Positions 49,040 to 58,727 are shown, numbered from the stretch's first letter. The stretch is DNA of 64,000 nt from Borrelia duttonii Ly (GCF_000019685.1 NC_011229.1:62001-126000); one strand, 5' to 3'. The notes: generated by a model not told the origin, from the sequence alone. Program-made: numbers and translations.

Positions 49040-49588
49040 TTGCAAATCAAAATTTTCTATAAAATAGTATTAATGTCACCAGTACTAATCTTATTTGCAA
49101 ATGAAAAATTAAAAGACGATTTCAAAATATTTTCAAATATAGAAAAAGAAATCACAAATAAAACCAATAAATCAAAACCTAAAATAAATAAATCCAACAA
49201 AATAAATTATCCACACAAAAAAATTAATTATCATCATGAAATTAGAAGAAAAAAAAATACAGATTTTAAATCTTATAATAAGGAACATATAAATAACCAC
49301 ACAAATGGTACTGTAAAAATAAAAAAATCAAAAAAAATATATTATCCACAAGATAAAATTAATATACAAGAACCAAATTTAGAAAAAAATGTATGGTATA
49401 ATATCAAAGTCTATCCAGCCAATATCAAGGATAGATTTAAAAAAATTAAATTACTAAATAATATAAATACAAAAATAAATAAAGATTTTGCTTTAATTGG
49501 ACCTATTCTAGAAGATAATTTAGGAGAAATAACAAAAGCATTAAACATAAGAGGATATAACGAACTAGAATATATTAAGCTTGAATAG
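49040..49588 (+). CDS. Small exported protein with possible SPOR-like C-terminus
   Basis: A 182-residue, very basic protein starting at TTG with AGGAG before it. The N-terminal segment (FYKIVLMSPVLILFAN) is signal-like. Residues 25-115 are low-complexity Lys/Asn/His and contain a repeated unit, NKINYPHKKINYHH and KKIYYPQDKINIQ. The C-terminal 65 residues (NVWYNIKVYPANIKDRFKK to FALIGPILEDNLGEITKAL) resemble a SPOR domain, which binds denuded septal peptidoglycan; that is a weak by-eye match. It is coupled to asnS by proximity only. Confidence 0.7.
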   Translation: MQIKIFYKIVLMSPVLILFANEKLKDDFKIFSNIEKEITNKTNKSKPKINKSNKINYPHKKINYHHEIRRKKNTDFKSYNKEHINNHTNGTVKIKKSKKIYYPQDKINIQEPNLEKNVWYNIKVYPANIKDRFKKIKLLNNINTKINKDFALIGPILEDNLGEITKALNIRGYNELEYIKLE

Positions 49589-49590
49589 AA

Positions 49591-49617
49591 TTAAAGTTTT
49601 TTTGATAAAAACTTTAA
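49591..49617. terminator. AT-rich hairpin at convergent gene ends
   Basis: An 11-base-pair stem (49591-49601 with 49607-49617) with a 5-base loop lies at the very end of the phosphoribosyltransferase gene, two bases past the convergent gene's stop. It is entirely A/T except one G-C pair, so strength is doubtful. Confidence 0.4.
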
Positions 49618-50181
49618 AATATTCAATAATTCATCATCTAAATTAACAAAATTTAATTTATATTCATCTTCTGACAATCCAATTAACTCATGATTACTGT
49701 AATGTATCCAAGTAGTTAATTCATCCTCATCTGAATACTTATTAACATAATAATCAGGTTCATAATCAATATATCCACGTTCTTTATAATCATAAACAGC
49801 TATCCTCACATTCTGACTATCTATCCCTCTCTTTAAAACTTCTTCTCGCAAATGAATAATTGTACGACCAGTATCAAAGATATCATCAACAAATAAAACA
49901 TTATCACCTACTCTTAAATATTTTGGATCATAAGTCCATCCATCTATCATTATTTTTTTCTGCTTATTTGAAACATCATATGATCTTGCAACAACAGCAG
50001 CATAAAGAAGGGGCTTTTCTGGCTTAATAAATTTAAAGAACTCACTAATAATATTTCCAAGATAAGCTCCACCTCTCAAAGACACATACATAATGTCAGG
50101 AATAAACCCATCTTTATAAATTTTATAAGCAAGTTTAAGACCATTTATTCTTATATCTTCATAAGAAACGAATTTTTTCAT
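49591..50181 (-). CDS. Phosphoribosyltransferase family protein (purine PRTase-like)
   Basis: A 196-residue type I phosphoribosyltransferase. The PRPP loop is VLFVDDIFDTGRTI near residue 113; a hood-like LRGGAYLGN and WIHYSNHELIGLSEDEY resemble xanthine-guanine or hypoxanthine PRTases of archaeal type. Such an enzyme would salvage purine bases, important where de novo synthesis is lacking, but the substrate is not determined by these motifs. The start has GAGGTGTTATGTAAATG. It is separated from htrA by 349 bases. Confidence 0.85.
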   Translation of the reverse strand: MKKFVSYEDIRINGLKLAYKIYKDGFIPDIMYVSLRGGAYLGNIISEFFKFIKPEKPLLYAAVVARSYDVSNKQKKIMIDGWTYDPKYLRVGDNVLFVDDIFDTGRTIIHLREEVLKRGIDSQNVRIAVYDYKERGYIDYEPDYYVNKYSDEDELTTWIHYSNHELIGLSEDEYKLNFVNLDDELLNILKFLSKKL

Positions 50182-50530
50182 TTACATAACACCTCAAAAC
50201 ACATAAAATTAAGACTTGTTTCAAAAAAATCAATTATCTCTTCAATTTAACTCATAATTTATATATTTACTACTCTCTCAATGATAAAAAACAATTTATA
50301 ACTTGAACTACATTTAAGAAAACTTATAAAAATAAACAGTATTATTCATACTAATATATTTAAATACAAATCTCTATCCCAACATTATCTCTCTACATTG
50401 ATAAATCAAACATAAAACTTATTCACTCAAGTAAAAAAATTAATAATACAAAATAGAATTACCAAATTTAATGCCTAAAGGCTTAAAGAATTAACATCTT
50501 TAAGCCTTATACAAAAAATAAAATGTATTA
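50182..50530. other. 349-base gap between htrA and the phosphoribosyltransferase gene
   Basis: No open frame of interest, tRNA-like or riboswitch-like pattern is seen. It contains the strong htrA hairpin at 50478-50508 and, by position, the unseen promoter of the phosphoribosyltransferase gene; no convincing -35/-10 pair was found on the minus strand. Confidence 0.6.
50478..50508 (-). terminator. Terminator hairpin of htrA
   Basis: A perfect 12-base-pair stem (50478-50489 with 50497-50508) and 7-base loop lie 22 bases after the htrA stop codon. It is followed on the minus strand by TTA and no longer T-run. Confidence 0.7.
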
Positions 50531-51973
50531 TCAAATAGACACTTTTAAAGTTTGTCCATTTCTTAAAATACTATAATTATTTTTTCCATGCTTAATAGCA
50601 TCATAAAAATCTATTAAAGTTTTAACATTTTTTGAATTAACAATCATAATAATATCTCCTGTTGCAATTTGAGGATTATTACCCAAAGTTGAATCAATAC
50701 TATCAACAACAACTCCATTAATCCAATTTCTCAAACCAAGTTGCACCCTAACCTCTTTAGTTAAAGGATAAACAGTAAAGCCTGGCATCAATTTTAAATC
50801 TAAAGTATTGCCCTTTTCCTTATCGATATTAGTAGGCATAACACCAAGTTCTACCTCAAAAGTTTTCGTCTCTTGTCCTCTTAAAACCTCAACTTTAATT
50901 TTTTCCTTAGCATAAAAATCATTAATGTATTGCTTAACATCAAAGAAAAGATTCATTGCAACACCATCTATCTTGCTAATCACATCACCAGCTCTAAATC
51001 CTGCTTTCAAAGCTGGAGAACCATCATAAACACCTGCAACAATTGCTAATGAAACAGACTCATCTTCATAACCTAAACTTTTAAGAAATTCTACATCTTT
51101 AGACCTCAAACGATGAAATGCAACGCCCATCCAAGCTGATTCACTTTTTTGTCCACTCATTAATGCATCAAAAACACTCTTAGCATTATTAATAGGAATA
51201 GCAAAACCAAGTCCAATATTTCCTCCAGAAGGAGATGAAATCCACGAATTGATACCAATAACTTCTCCTTTAGTATTAACAAGAGGTCCTCCAGAATTAC
51301 CACGATTAATAGCCGCATCTGTTTGAATAAATAAATTTCTAGCTTTTAAATTAGGATTAAAAGAACGATGAAGACCACTAATAATACCTGCTGTAACTGA
51401 AAAACTAAAGTGATAAGGACTTCCAACAGCTATAACCCAATCTCCCACTTCAAGTCTATCGCTATCACCAAGTTCAGCTACCCCAATATCTGCAACATCA
51501 TCAGCCTCAAAACTAACCAATGCAATATCTTTTTTATCGTCCTTACCCACTAACTGAGCTTTATAACTTTTATTATTATAAGTTCCAACTTCAAACTCAC
51601 TAGCATTTTCTAGAATATGACTATTTGTCAGAACATAAAACAAATTTGTTTTCTTAGAATCTTTTCCAATAATAACGCCAGAACCACCCCATTGTGCTTT
51701 TTTTTCAAGATTAAGACCTGGGATATCAAAGAAAAAGAATTGCATAGGATCGCGTGTTTTAATTGTTCCAGTAGCATAAATTTCCACAGTTGATGGTAAA
51801 ATTTTTTTAGATACTTCTCTAAAAGAATCTTGAAGAGAGTGTACAGCATCTCCTTTCTCCTGTGCAAAAACAATAGTATTTTTTTCAGACTTCAAATAAC
51901 CTATTCCAACAAAAAATCCAACAGCTAAAGCTAAAAAACTAGCAAAAAACACAGAAATAAAATTTTTATTCAT
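50531..51973 (-). CDS. htrA: Serine protease HtrA / DegP
   Basis: A periplasmic or surface protease/chaperone of 480 residues. An N-terminal signal or anchor (NFISVFFASFLALAVGFFVG) is followed by the trypsin-like domain with catalytic His in TNSHILENASE, Asp in KKDIALVSFE and Ser in INRGNSGGPLVN, then two PDZ domains (from about residues 280 and 385: AGVYDGSPALKAGFRAGDVI; ATGDIIMIVNSKN). The ATG at 51973 has GGAGG six bases away; an ATG five codons upstream overlaps the ribosome-binding site. Confidence 0.96.
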   Translation of the reverse strand: MNKNFISVFFASFLALAVGFFVGIGYLKSEKNTIVFAQEKGDAVHSLQDSFREVSKKILPSTVEIYATGTIKTRDPMQFFFFDIPGLNLEKKAQWGGSGVIIGKDSKKTNLFYVLTNSHILENASEFEVGTYNNKSYKAQLVGKDDKKDIALVSFEADDVADIGVAELGDSDRLEVGDWVIAVGSPYHFSFSVTAGIISGLHRSFNPNLKARNLFIQTDAAINRGNSGGPLVNTKGEVIGINSWISSPSGGNIGLGFAIPINNAKSVFDALMSGQKSESAWMGVAFHRLRSKDVEFLKSLGYEDESVSLAIVAGVYDGSPALKAGFRAGDVISKIDGVAMNLFFDVKQYINDFYAKEKIKVEVLRGQETKTFEVELGVMPTNIDKEKGNTLDLKLMPGFTVYPLTKEVRVQLGLRNWINGVVVDSIDSTLGNNPQIATGDIIMIVNSKNVKTLIDFYDAIKHGKNNYSILRNGQTLKVSI

Positions 51974-52028
51974 TTTATACACCTCCATAATATAAAACCA
52001 AATCTTTTAAATATTTACTTAAGTATTA

Positions 52029-52781
52029 TCAAACTTTACTTAAAATTAAAGGCAAACCATCAATAACAGCAACAGTATGTTCAAAATGAGCAGAAAAACT
52101 AAGATCAGATGCAAAGACTGTCCAACCATCACTCTTAAGAGAAACTTTATGACTTCCTAAATTTACCATAGGCTCAATTGCCAAAACCATACCTTCCCGT
52201 ATTTCAATATTTTTAAAAAAAGGATCATAATAATTTGGAATACTTGGCTCTTCATGTAACGAAAAACCAACACCATGCCCCGTATATTCTCTAACAATTC
52301 CAAACTTAAATGGTTTAATATAATTTTCTATAGCCTTCGAAATATCTAAAATTCGATTACCAACCTTCATTTCATCAATTCCTTTATAAAGAGCAGCTTC
52401 TGTAATTTCTAATAAGCGACTAACTTGAGAGCTTACCTTTCCCACTTTAAAAGTTTTAGCCATATCAGAATAAAATCCATTCAAAACAACACCACAATCA
52501 ATACTAATAACATCCCCATTTTTAAGCATTCTACTCCCAGGAATTCCATGTATAACTTCTTCATTTATAGAAGCACAAATAGTCCCTTTAAATCCATTAT
52601 ATCCTTTAAAAGCAGACTTACCTCCATTTTTAGTAATAAAATCACTAGCTATAAAATCAAGTGTTTTAGTGTTAATTCCAGGAGCAATATTTTTCTCGAT
52701 TTCCAAAAAAGTTTGAGCTAAAAGTCTACCTGATGCCTTAATCTTTTCAATTTCTTCTCTAGATTTTAATCTTAATTTCAA
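52029..52781 (-). CDS. map: Methionine aminopeptidase, type I
   Basis: Removes initiator methionine after deformylation. The 250 residues have the five metal ligands: Asp in ISIDCGVVLNGFYSDMAKT (two), His in YTGHGVGFSLHEEP near residue 168, and Glu in LAIEPMV and FEHTVAV near 201 and 233. The start is TTG, preceded by GAGG. It lies four bases after the TPR gene stop and 40 bases before htrA, so the three are likely in one leftward transcript. Confidence 0.96.
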   Translation of the reverse strand: MKLRLKSREEIEKIKASGRLLAQTFLEIEKNIAPGINTKTLDFIASDFITKNGGKSAFKGYNGFKGTICASINEEVIHGIPGSRMLKNGDVISIDCGVVLNGFYSDMAKTFKVGKVSSQVSRLLEITEAALYKGIDEMKVGNRILDISKAIENYIKPFKFGIVREYTGHGVGFSLHEEPSIPNYYDPFFKNIEIREGMVLAIEPMVNLGSHKVSLKSDGWTVFASDLSFSAHFEHTVAVIDGLPLILSKV

Positions 52782-52785
52782 ATAT

Positions 52786-54441
52786 TCAATTCCTCTCTTT
52801 AAATATCTTTATCATATTCATATAAAGTTTACCCTCATTAGTTTCATAAAAAGAATTAGCAATTGAAATGGCCTCTAGTCCCTTTTCAAATTCACCTAAA
52901 TAAAGATAATTAATCCCTCGCTTTAAATATATTTTTGCTATATCCTCACGCTCTTTTAAATTAATGCTACTCTTATCATCAATAGCAAAAGGTAAAGTCG
53001 AAACTGCATTACTAAAATATTCTTCTGATTCCTTATAGTTTTTTTGATAAAACTTTAGAACCCCAAAATTATAATATATACCATATAAATACTTGTTCGT
53101 TTGCTCACGCAAAAGTATTTTTTCTGCAACAGCCAAGTCCTTTTTTAGAAATAAATAATAAAATTTATAAAAATAATACCAATCCTGTATTTCATCAACA
53201 GGATTATAAACATTAAAGAACAAATCTAAATCCTTTAAATCAGAATAAAGAAGTAAATTCCAAGCCAAAAATTGTGCAATATCACTACTATAGTTTGATC
53301 TATAAAATAAACGCCATAAAAAAGACTTTTTAGCTTCATATTTTAAATTTGAATAATTTAAAATAAAATAAAGTTTAAAAAATAAAGGATTATCTTTATA
53401 TCTTTTTACAATCTCATTTGCATTAAAATAATCATTGATTTCAAAATACATACTAGCCAAATAATAATTCATCATTTCATTTCCTTTAAATTTTTCATTG
53501 GCCTTATTCAGATAAGTAATGGCACGCTTTAAATCATTTTCTTTCTTTGCAATAAATGCCAACCCAAGATATATCATCATACTATAATCAGGAAAATCTG
53601 TATAAAGTTTCAAATATTCACTCTTAGCATTATTAATATCTCCCTTCTTCAAATAAGCATCTGCTAACAAAAACATTAAACTAGGTTCACTATTATCACT
53701 AAGAAGTTTAAGATTGGCAATAGTAAAATCTAAATTATCAAGACCGTAAGAAATATAAGCAAGTTCTTTAGCAAAATCCTTATCTTCTTTTATTTTTAAG
53801 AGTATTCTCCTAGCAGCATCAAAATCTTTTTTATCTATATACAAAAGCATTGCATTAATTAAAAACGCATTATTTTGAAGATTGAATCCTATAGTCTCAA
53901 AAGCAAGAGCATCTCTTTCTTGCTCCATTTTAATTAAAAAACTCTTTATGTCTTTGACATCATAATTTAAAATCAAACTTTTAATAAAAGCCTCATCACA
54001 TAAATATTTATATTCTTTATATCCCAATAAATACTGCTTAGCAACATCATAAGCTTCTAAAACAGCTCCTACTTTAAGTTTTGAATATACTTCAAGTGCT
54101 CTAAGCTTTAAATTCCCTGGTAAACTTTTAACACTCAAATCTAGAATATTTCTCATCAACACATAATGATTGATTTTATCAGAATAAAGCTTTGCTCTCT
54201 TAACAAGAGAAAGCCACTTATATTCAGTATCTGCATAATAAGAATAAAATTTAATTGCTTTCTCCGCACTATCTAAATTCCCACTTGAAATATAATCATC
54301 AATTTCTATAATAACCTCATTAAAATCCCTTTCTCCCTTTAATATATACAAAACATATGGATTTAAGCTCAAATAAACAAAAATTGATACAAAAAAGATT
54401 AAAAACAAAATAAAAAATAACAATAACCTATTTGTTTTCAA
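52786..54441 (-). CDS. Membrane-anchored TPR protein
   Basis: A 551-residue protein with an N-terminal hydrophobic anchor or signal (LLLFFILFLIFFVSIFVYLS) and TPR-type helix pairs over most of its length, for example NAKSEYLKLYTDFPDYSMMIYLG (partly), NFGVLKFYQKNYKESEEYFSNA and YLKRGINYLYLGEFEKGLEAI. It lacks catalytic motifs; a protein-interaction role in the periplasm is inferred. The start is TTG with GGAG, and it overlaps the end of nusB by 14 bases. Confidence 0.85.
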   Translation of the reverse strand: MKTNRLLLFFILFLIFFVSIFVYLSLNPYVLYILKGERDFNEVIIEIDDYISSGNLDSAEKAIKFYSYYADTEYKWLSLVKRAKLYSDKINHYVLMRNILDLSVKSLPGNLKLRALEVYSKLKVGAVLEAYDVAKQYLLGYKEYKYLCDEAFIKSLILNYDVKDIKSFLIKMEQERDALAFETIGFNLQNNAFLINAMLLYIDKKDFDAARRILLKIKEDKDFAKELAYISYGLDNLDFTIANLKLLSDNSEPSLMFLLADAYLKKGDINNAKSEYLKLYTDFPDYSMMIYLGLAFIAKKENDLKRAITYLNKANEKFKGNEMMNYYLASMYFEINDYFNANEIVKRYKDNPLFFKLYFILNYSNLKYEAKKSFLWRLFYRSNYSSDIAQFLAWNLLLYSDLKDLDLFFNVYNPVDEIQDWYYFYKFYYLFLKKDLAVAEKILLREQTNKYLYGIYYNFGVLKFYQKNYKESEEYFSNAVSTLPFAIDDKSSINLKEREDIAKIYLKRGINYLYLGEFEKGLEAISIANSFYETNEGKLYMNMIKIFKERN

Positions 54442-54862
54442 AAGAACTCTCCATATCTTTTAACAAAGCATCAAGTATACCATTGACAAACTTATCAGAA
54501 TTTTTATTGCCATATTTTTTAGCAATCAAAATAGCCTCATCTATTATAACCCTTTTAGGAACATCTAAATCTTGAAACTTAAGTGAATATACACTCATTC
54601 TTAATATAGCAAGATCAACCTTATCCATACGATCCAAACGCCAATTAAGTGAAATACCACTAATTAATTTGTCAATAGACTCTAAATTATCATAAGTACC
54701 ATTAACTAGAACAGAATAAAATAACTTTAAATCTCCATCTAAATCTATCCCATTCTCTTCAAAACTAAAAATATCAAAAATATTATCCTTTGCCTTACAG
54801 TTAACATCAATACTGTAAATTTTTTGAAAAGCTAAAACCCTAGCCTTATGTCTCAAATCCAT
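54428..54862 (-). CDS. nusB: Transcription antitermination factor NusB
   Basis: An all-helical RNA-binding protein of 144 residues used in rRNA antitermination. It begins MDLRHKARVLAFQKIYS, matching the family's RRxARexAlqxLY pattern, and has the C-terminal signature VIIDEAILIAKKYGNKNSDKFVNGILDAL (seen as IDEAILIAKKYG and KFVNGILD). A TTG two codons upstream is possible, but neither start has a clear ribosome-binding site. It overlaps the TPR gene and follows the PrsA-like gene. Confidence 0.9.
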   Translation of the reverse strand: MDLRHKARVLAFQKIYSIDVNCKAKDNIFDIFSFEENGIDLDGDLKLFYSVLVNGTYDNLESIDKLISGISLNWRLDRMDKVDLAILRMSVYSLKFQDLDVPKRVIIDEAILIAKKYGNKNSDKFVNGILDALLKDMESSFENK

Positions 54863-54886
54863 AACCAATATATAAATATATCATCT

Positions 54887-55897
54887 TCATTTTAGACTAG
54901 AATCCAAAATTTGTATACTAGCAGACTTATTGAGTTTATCATAAATTTCTTGTTGTATTTTAGCAACAATTTGCTGTTGATGAACATTAATCATATTATT
55001 TTTAATAGCATCCTTTACAGTCATATTAACATTAGGAGATATCTTATCTTGAAGACCTAAAAATTTTTGAGAATACATTTCAGTAACTTTCACTATATGA
55101 AAACCTTCCTTTGATGATATTGGATTAGAAACATTTCCCTTTTTAAGAACAAAAACCTCTTTAATAAAGTCTGCACCAAGAACATTTTGAGCACTTTGAT
55201 CACCCCTTGCCAAAAATCCAAGGTCACCATTTTTAACCTTAGAACCTTCATCATTTGAATATTTTCTCACAGCCTCTTCAAAAGTAATCTTGCTAGATTT
55301 TATTTGCTTTGCAATATCTTTTGCCTGCTCAAGAACCTCTGACCTTTTTTTATCTTTTGCCGAAAAGAAAACATGACTAATTCTCGCTATATCAGGATTC
55401 ACAAATTTAGTTTTATTAGCCTCATAATATTCAATTACTTCTTTTTCACTTGGAGCTTTTATCTCTGAAAACTTGGGCTGAGCAATTTTTAGAACTAATT
55501 TTTGCGCAGCAAGAGATCTTTTCATCGAAGCTAAAAGCTCATTCCAATTTGTACCTTGACTTTCTATCATCTGCTTAATTTGTTCATCGGTAAGACTTGC
55601 AAGTCCAAACTGAGATCTAATTGTTTGCATAACTTCATCATCTGCAACTTTAATTCCCTGTTTTAAAGCTTCCTGACCAAAAAGTACATCAGCAATTAAA
55701 ACCTGTAAAACTTGCTTTTTTTCAATATTACTTAAATCTCTACCTTGTGTTTTTTTCAATGTATTAACTTTAGACTCAAACTCTGTTTTAGTAATAATTT
55801 CATTACTATGCAAATTAATGATTACAACAGGAGTATTTTGAGCAAAAGAAGTTATTCCTAAAACACAAAATAACAAAAAACACAAAAAATTACCCAT
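54887..55897 (-). CDS. Periplasmic parvulin-type peptidyl-prolyl isomerase (SurA/PrsA-like)
   Basis: A 336-residue chaperone for exported proteins. A signal peptide (FLCFLLFCVLGITSFAQ) leads into a helical SurA_N-like region with DEVMQTIRSQFGLASLTDEQ, then a parvulin domain at about 165-275 with ARISHVFFSAKDK, AVRKYSNDEGSKVKNGDLGF and SNPISSKEGFHIVKV, and a helical C-terminus. No lipobox is evident, so it may be soluble periplasmic. AAGG precedes the ATG. It lies upstream of nusB. Confidence 0.92.
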   Translation of the reverse strand: MGNFLCFLLFCVLGITSFAQNTPVVIINLHSNEIITKTEFESKVNTLKKTQGRDLSNIEKKQVLQVLIADVLFGQEALKQGIKVADDEVMQTIRSQFGLASLTDEQIKQMIESQGTNWNELLASMKRSLAAQKLVLKIAQPKFSEIKAPSEKEVIEYYEANKTKFVNPDIARISHVFFSAKDKKRSEVLEQAKDIAKQIKSSKITFEEAVRKYSNDEGSKVKNGDLGFLARGDQSAQNVLGADFIKEVFVLKKGNVSNPISSKEGFHIVKVTEMYSQKFLGLQDKISPNVNMTVKDAIKNNMINVHQQQIVAKIQQEIYDKLNKSASIQILDSSLK

Positions 55898-55987
55898 AAA
55901 AATTACCCTTATATCAAATTAAACTAAATCGCTTCATAAAATTTTAACAAAACATTAAACTTAAATCTAGCTTCAAAACAATATTAT

Positions 55988-57181
55988 CTATCTATATAAA
56001 AAGGCTGCTATACCTTGACCACCCCCAATACAAAGAGAAGCAATTCCTTTTGACTTATTATTCATACTCATAAGACGTGCAAGAGTCAATAAAATCCTTG
56101 AACCACTAACTGAAAATGGATGACCCAATGCAATAGCTCCTCCATTAACATTAACAATATCATCCTTAATACCATACTTTTCACGTAAAGCTTTAAGAAC
56201 ACTCAAAGATTGTGCTGCAAAAGCTTCATTTGTTTCAATAAAATCAATTTCATTTGAATTTAAACTAAACTTTTCTATAATGCCCTCAATAGCAAGAAAA
56301 GCCCCAAATCCCATATGCAAAGGATTTAACCCTACACTTTTAAAACCACCAATATAAGCCAAAGGTTTTACATTCATTTTATGAACAAAATCTCCACTTG
56401 CCAATATTAAAAAACAAGCTCCATCATCTAAACTAGAAGAATTGCCAGCAGTAATAGTCCCATTTTCTTTAAAGATAGGTTTTAAAGAAGCAAGCTTTTC
56501 TAAACTTAAATTATCACGTATTTCTTCATCACTAGACACAACATTTTTAAGTTTTGTCTTTTTATCAAAAATCGATAGAGGATATATCTCATCATTAAAA
56601 TACCCACTATCTCTTGCAACTTTTGCCTTCATATGAGAATTATATGCAAATTGATCTTGCATTTCTCTTGTAATTTTATACATTTCTGCTAAATTCTCTG
56701 CTGTAATACCCATCACAGTAGAACTTGGAGTATCAACTAAAGCATCTTTATATATTGAATCTTCTATTTTAAAGTCTCCAAATTTTAAACCATCAAATCT
56801 GACATTTCTTGGTAATAAATAAGGTGCATTACTCAAATCTTCTACTCCACCTGCAACAATAACCTCACTCTCACCAAGAGATATAGAATTAAATGCAAGT
56901 TCCAAAGACTTAAGCCCCGAACCACACACTTTATTTACGCTAAAAGCAGGAATAGCTTCTCCTAAACCAGCTTTCAAAGTAATCTGTCTGGCAATATTTT
57001 GACCAAGTCCCGATGAGATTACATTTCCAACAATAACTTCATCTACTTTATCAATACTATTCCTCTCAAGCAAAACCTTAACAATATCAGCAGACACATC
57101 AACAATATTCATTCCCTTTAATGTTCCGCCAAACCTAGTAATAGGAGATCTAAGGCCACCAATAATCGCTATTTTTTTCAT
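55988..57181 (-). CDS. Acetyl-CoA C-acetyltransferase (thiolase)
   Basis: Condenses two acetyl-CoA to acetoacetyl-CoA; in Borrelia the likely use is entry to the mevalonate pathway. The 397 residues show the acylated Cys in VNKVCGSGLKSLELA near 87, NEAFAAQSL near 315, the His in GGAIALGHPFSVSGSRI near 348 and the second Cys in SLCIGGGQGIA near 383. Length and motifs fit biosynthetic thiolases. TTTGGAG precedes the ATG. It stands 90 bases from the PrsA-like gene. Confidence 0.95.
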   Translation of the reverse strand: MKKIAIIGGLRSPITRFGGTLKGMNIVDVSADIVKVLLERNSIDKVDEVIVGNVISSGLGQNIARQITLKAGLGEAIPAFSVNKVCGSGLKSLELAFNSISLGESEVIVAGGVEDLSNAPYLLPRNVRFDGLKFGDFKIEDSIYKDALVDTPSSTVMGITAENLAEMYKITREMQDQFAYNSHMKAKVARDSGYFNDEIYPLSIFDKKTKLKNVVSSDEEIRDNLSLEKLASLKPIFKENGTITAGNSSSLDDGACFLILASGDFVHKMNVKPLAYIGGFKSVGLNPLHMGFGAFLAIEGIIEKFSLNSNEIDFIETNEAFAAQSLSVLKALREKYGIKDDIVNVNGGAIALGHPFSVSGSRILLTLARLMSMNNKSKGIASLCIGGGQGIAAFLYR

Positions 57182-57233
57182 AAATCACTCCAAACAATAA
57201 CAATAACTTAACTATTAACAAGCAAACCACAAT

Positions 57234-57261
57234 TTGACACAATATATTTAATAATTATAAA
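57234..57261 (+). promoter_or_regulatory. Sigma70-type promoter upstream of the outer-membrane candidate
   Basis: TTGACA (57234-57239) is followed after 16 bases by TATAAA (57256-57261). The ATG is 110 bases downstream, so a leader of about 100 bases is implied. The gap contains no second strong candidate. Confidence 0.55.
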
Positions 57262-57371
57262 TGATTTAATAAAAATTATCATTAAAAATACTGAATTATT
57301 AAATACAACTTTCATTTACTTAAAAATAAAGTGTTTAATTTATATAAAAACATGTTAGTATTAATCTATAA

Positions 57372-58727
57372 ATGTACTTAGCAAAAGTTGGCTTTAAAAC
57401 AATAATTATAATGTTAGTAATCAATTCACATGCTTACAATTATTTAATGAAATATCAAAATGACGGAATTGATAAGTATCATTTTGACAAATTAAACGAT
57501 GGTTTTGGATTTGCTTTAAGTGATTTCTTTGATGACCTCAGAAGTGGATCTTTAATATTCATTCATGAATCAAAACATAATTTTATAATAAATGCAGAAG
57601 CACACATGTTAACCTTTAGAGGCGACAAAGAAAGTCCCGAACAATTAAGAAAAAGAATTGATCTATTAGAGCTTGGATTTATGTATTATTTCCCAATTTT
57701 ATTCAAAACAAAAACTCAATATTTTGGAAATTTTAATATTGGTATTGGAATTAAAAATCTACTCTATGGAAATTGGGGCGGCTCTTTAATACAAAGAGCA
57801 GTTCACTTTGCTCTAAGACAATTAAGACCAATTCCTAAAAATTATGAACATTATCATTATAGAGGTTTCATAAGTACAGCCATAAACTACTCTTACATGG
57901 GTTTTTTTTATCTTGAAAATTATATAGATTTATCTTATTTTTTAGATTACTTTTTTAAAACAAGTATTTCAATGGATTTTAAAAATCAATTTATAGGGAT
58001 TGAGACTCAACTTTTTTATCAAATTCAAAGCAAAATAAAAGATATAGAAACATATTTAAAAATACAAGAAGCAGAAACTGGTATTGGAATTCAATATAAA
58101 CTTTATTCCAAAAATTTCTTTTCGATAAATAATCTTAATTTAAATAATTTCTCAAATAAAGAAAAGTTTTTTAGCGTAGGAGGATTTGGAATAATTATCA
58201 CAGAAGAATATGATAACCCTATAGAAAATAACTTATATCTCCTAAATCACAATTTCTCTATAGGATATGATATTATGCTTCCATTTCAAACCAGAAATAT
58301 AATATATTACAAAATAATACCTCAATTAAACTATTATTTTGCAATTTCAGCAAATTATGATATTAATGCACATGAAATAAATAGTCGCACAAATAGATTT
58401 TCATCTGGAATAACATATGAATTTTTCACAAAAAATCGGCTCATTTTGTATATAGCTTCTGGTTTATTTTTAGCTTACAATAAAGACAAAAAAGATATAA
58501 AATCCATTTACAGGCCATTAAAAATAAAAGATACATTACAAACAGGACTTGAAATTGAACCCGGAGTAAATATAAATGCCTTTACATATAATAAAACAAA
58601 ATACAACATAAAAATATTTACAAAAATGAATTATTCTCCTCTTGTTTATAACACAAACAATCACACGTTAGAAAAACATAAATTCATTTGCAACTATCTC
58701 GGAATCGGCATAAAAATTAATATTTAA
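57372..58727 (+). CDS. Exported hypothetical protein, possible outer-membrane beta-barrel
   Basis: A 451-residue protein with a hydrophobic N-terminus (TIIIMLVINSHAYN). The mature part has many alternating hydrophobic/aromatic strands with Tyr, Phe and Asn turns, such as TQYFGNFNIGIGIKNLLYG, FISTAINYSYMGFFYLEN and LLNHNFSIGYDIML, and a C-terminal strand YLGIGIKINI, as in beta-barrel proteins, though it lacks a final Phe. No domain is recognised. It lacks a clear ribosome-binding site. It is alone between leftward genes. Confidence 0.75.
   Translation: MYLAKVGFKTIIIMLVINSHAYNYLMKYQNDGIDKYHFDKLNDGFGFALSDFFDDLRSGSLIFIHESKHNFIINAEAHMLTFRGDKESPEQLRKRIDLLELGFMYYFPILFKTKTQYFGNFNIGIGIKNLLYGNWGGSLIQRAVHFALRQLRPIPKNYEHYHYRGFISTAINYSYMGFFYLENYIDLSYFLDYFFKTSISMDFKNQFIGIETQLFYQIQSKIKDIETYLKIQEAETGIGIQYKLYSKNFFSINNLNLNNFSNKEKFFSVGGFGIIITEEYDNPIENNLYLLNHNFSIGYDIMLPFQTRNIIYYKIIPQLNYYFAISANYDINAHEINSRTNRFSSGITYEFFTKNRLILYIASGLFLAYNKDKKDIKSIYRPLKIKDTLQTGLEIEPGVNINAFTYNKTKYNIKIFTKMNYSPLVYNTNNHTLEKHKFICNYLGIGIKINI

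Noticed and set aside
50182..50530. A small gene in the htrA-phosphoribosyltransferase gap
   Set aside because: Only frames of about a dozen codons were found on the minus strand by eye, none with a ribosome-binding site.
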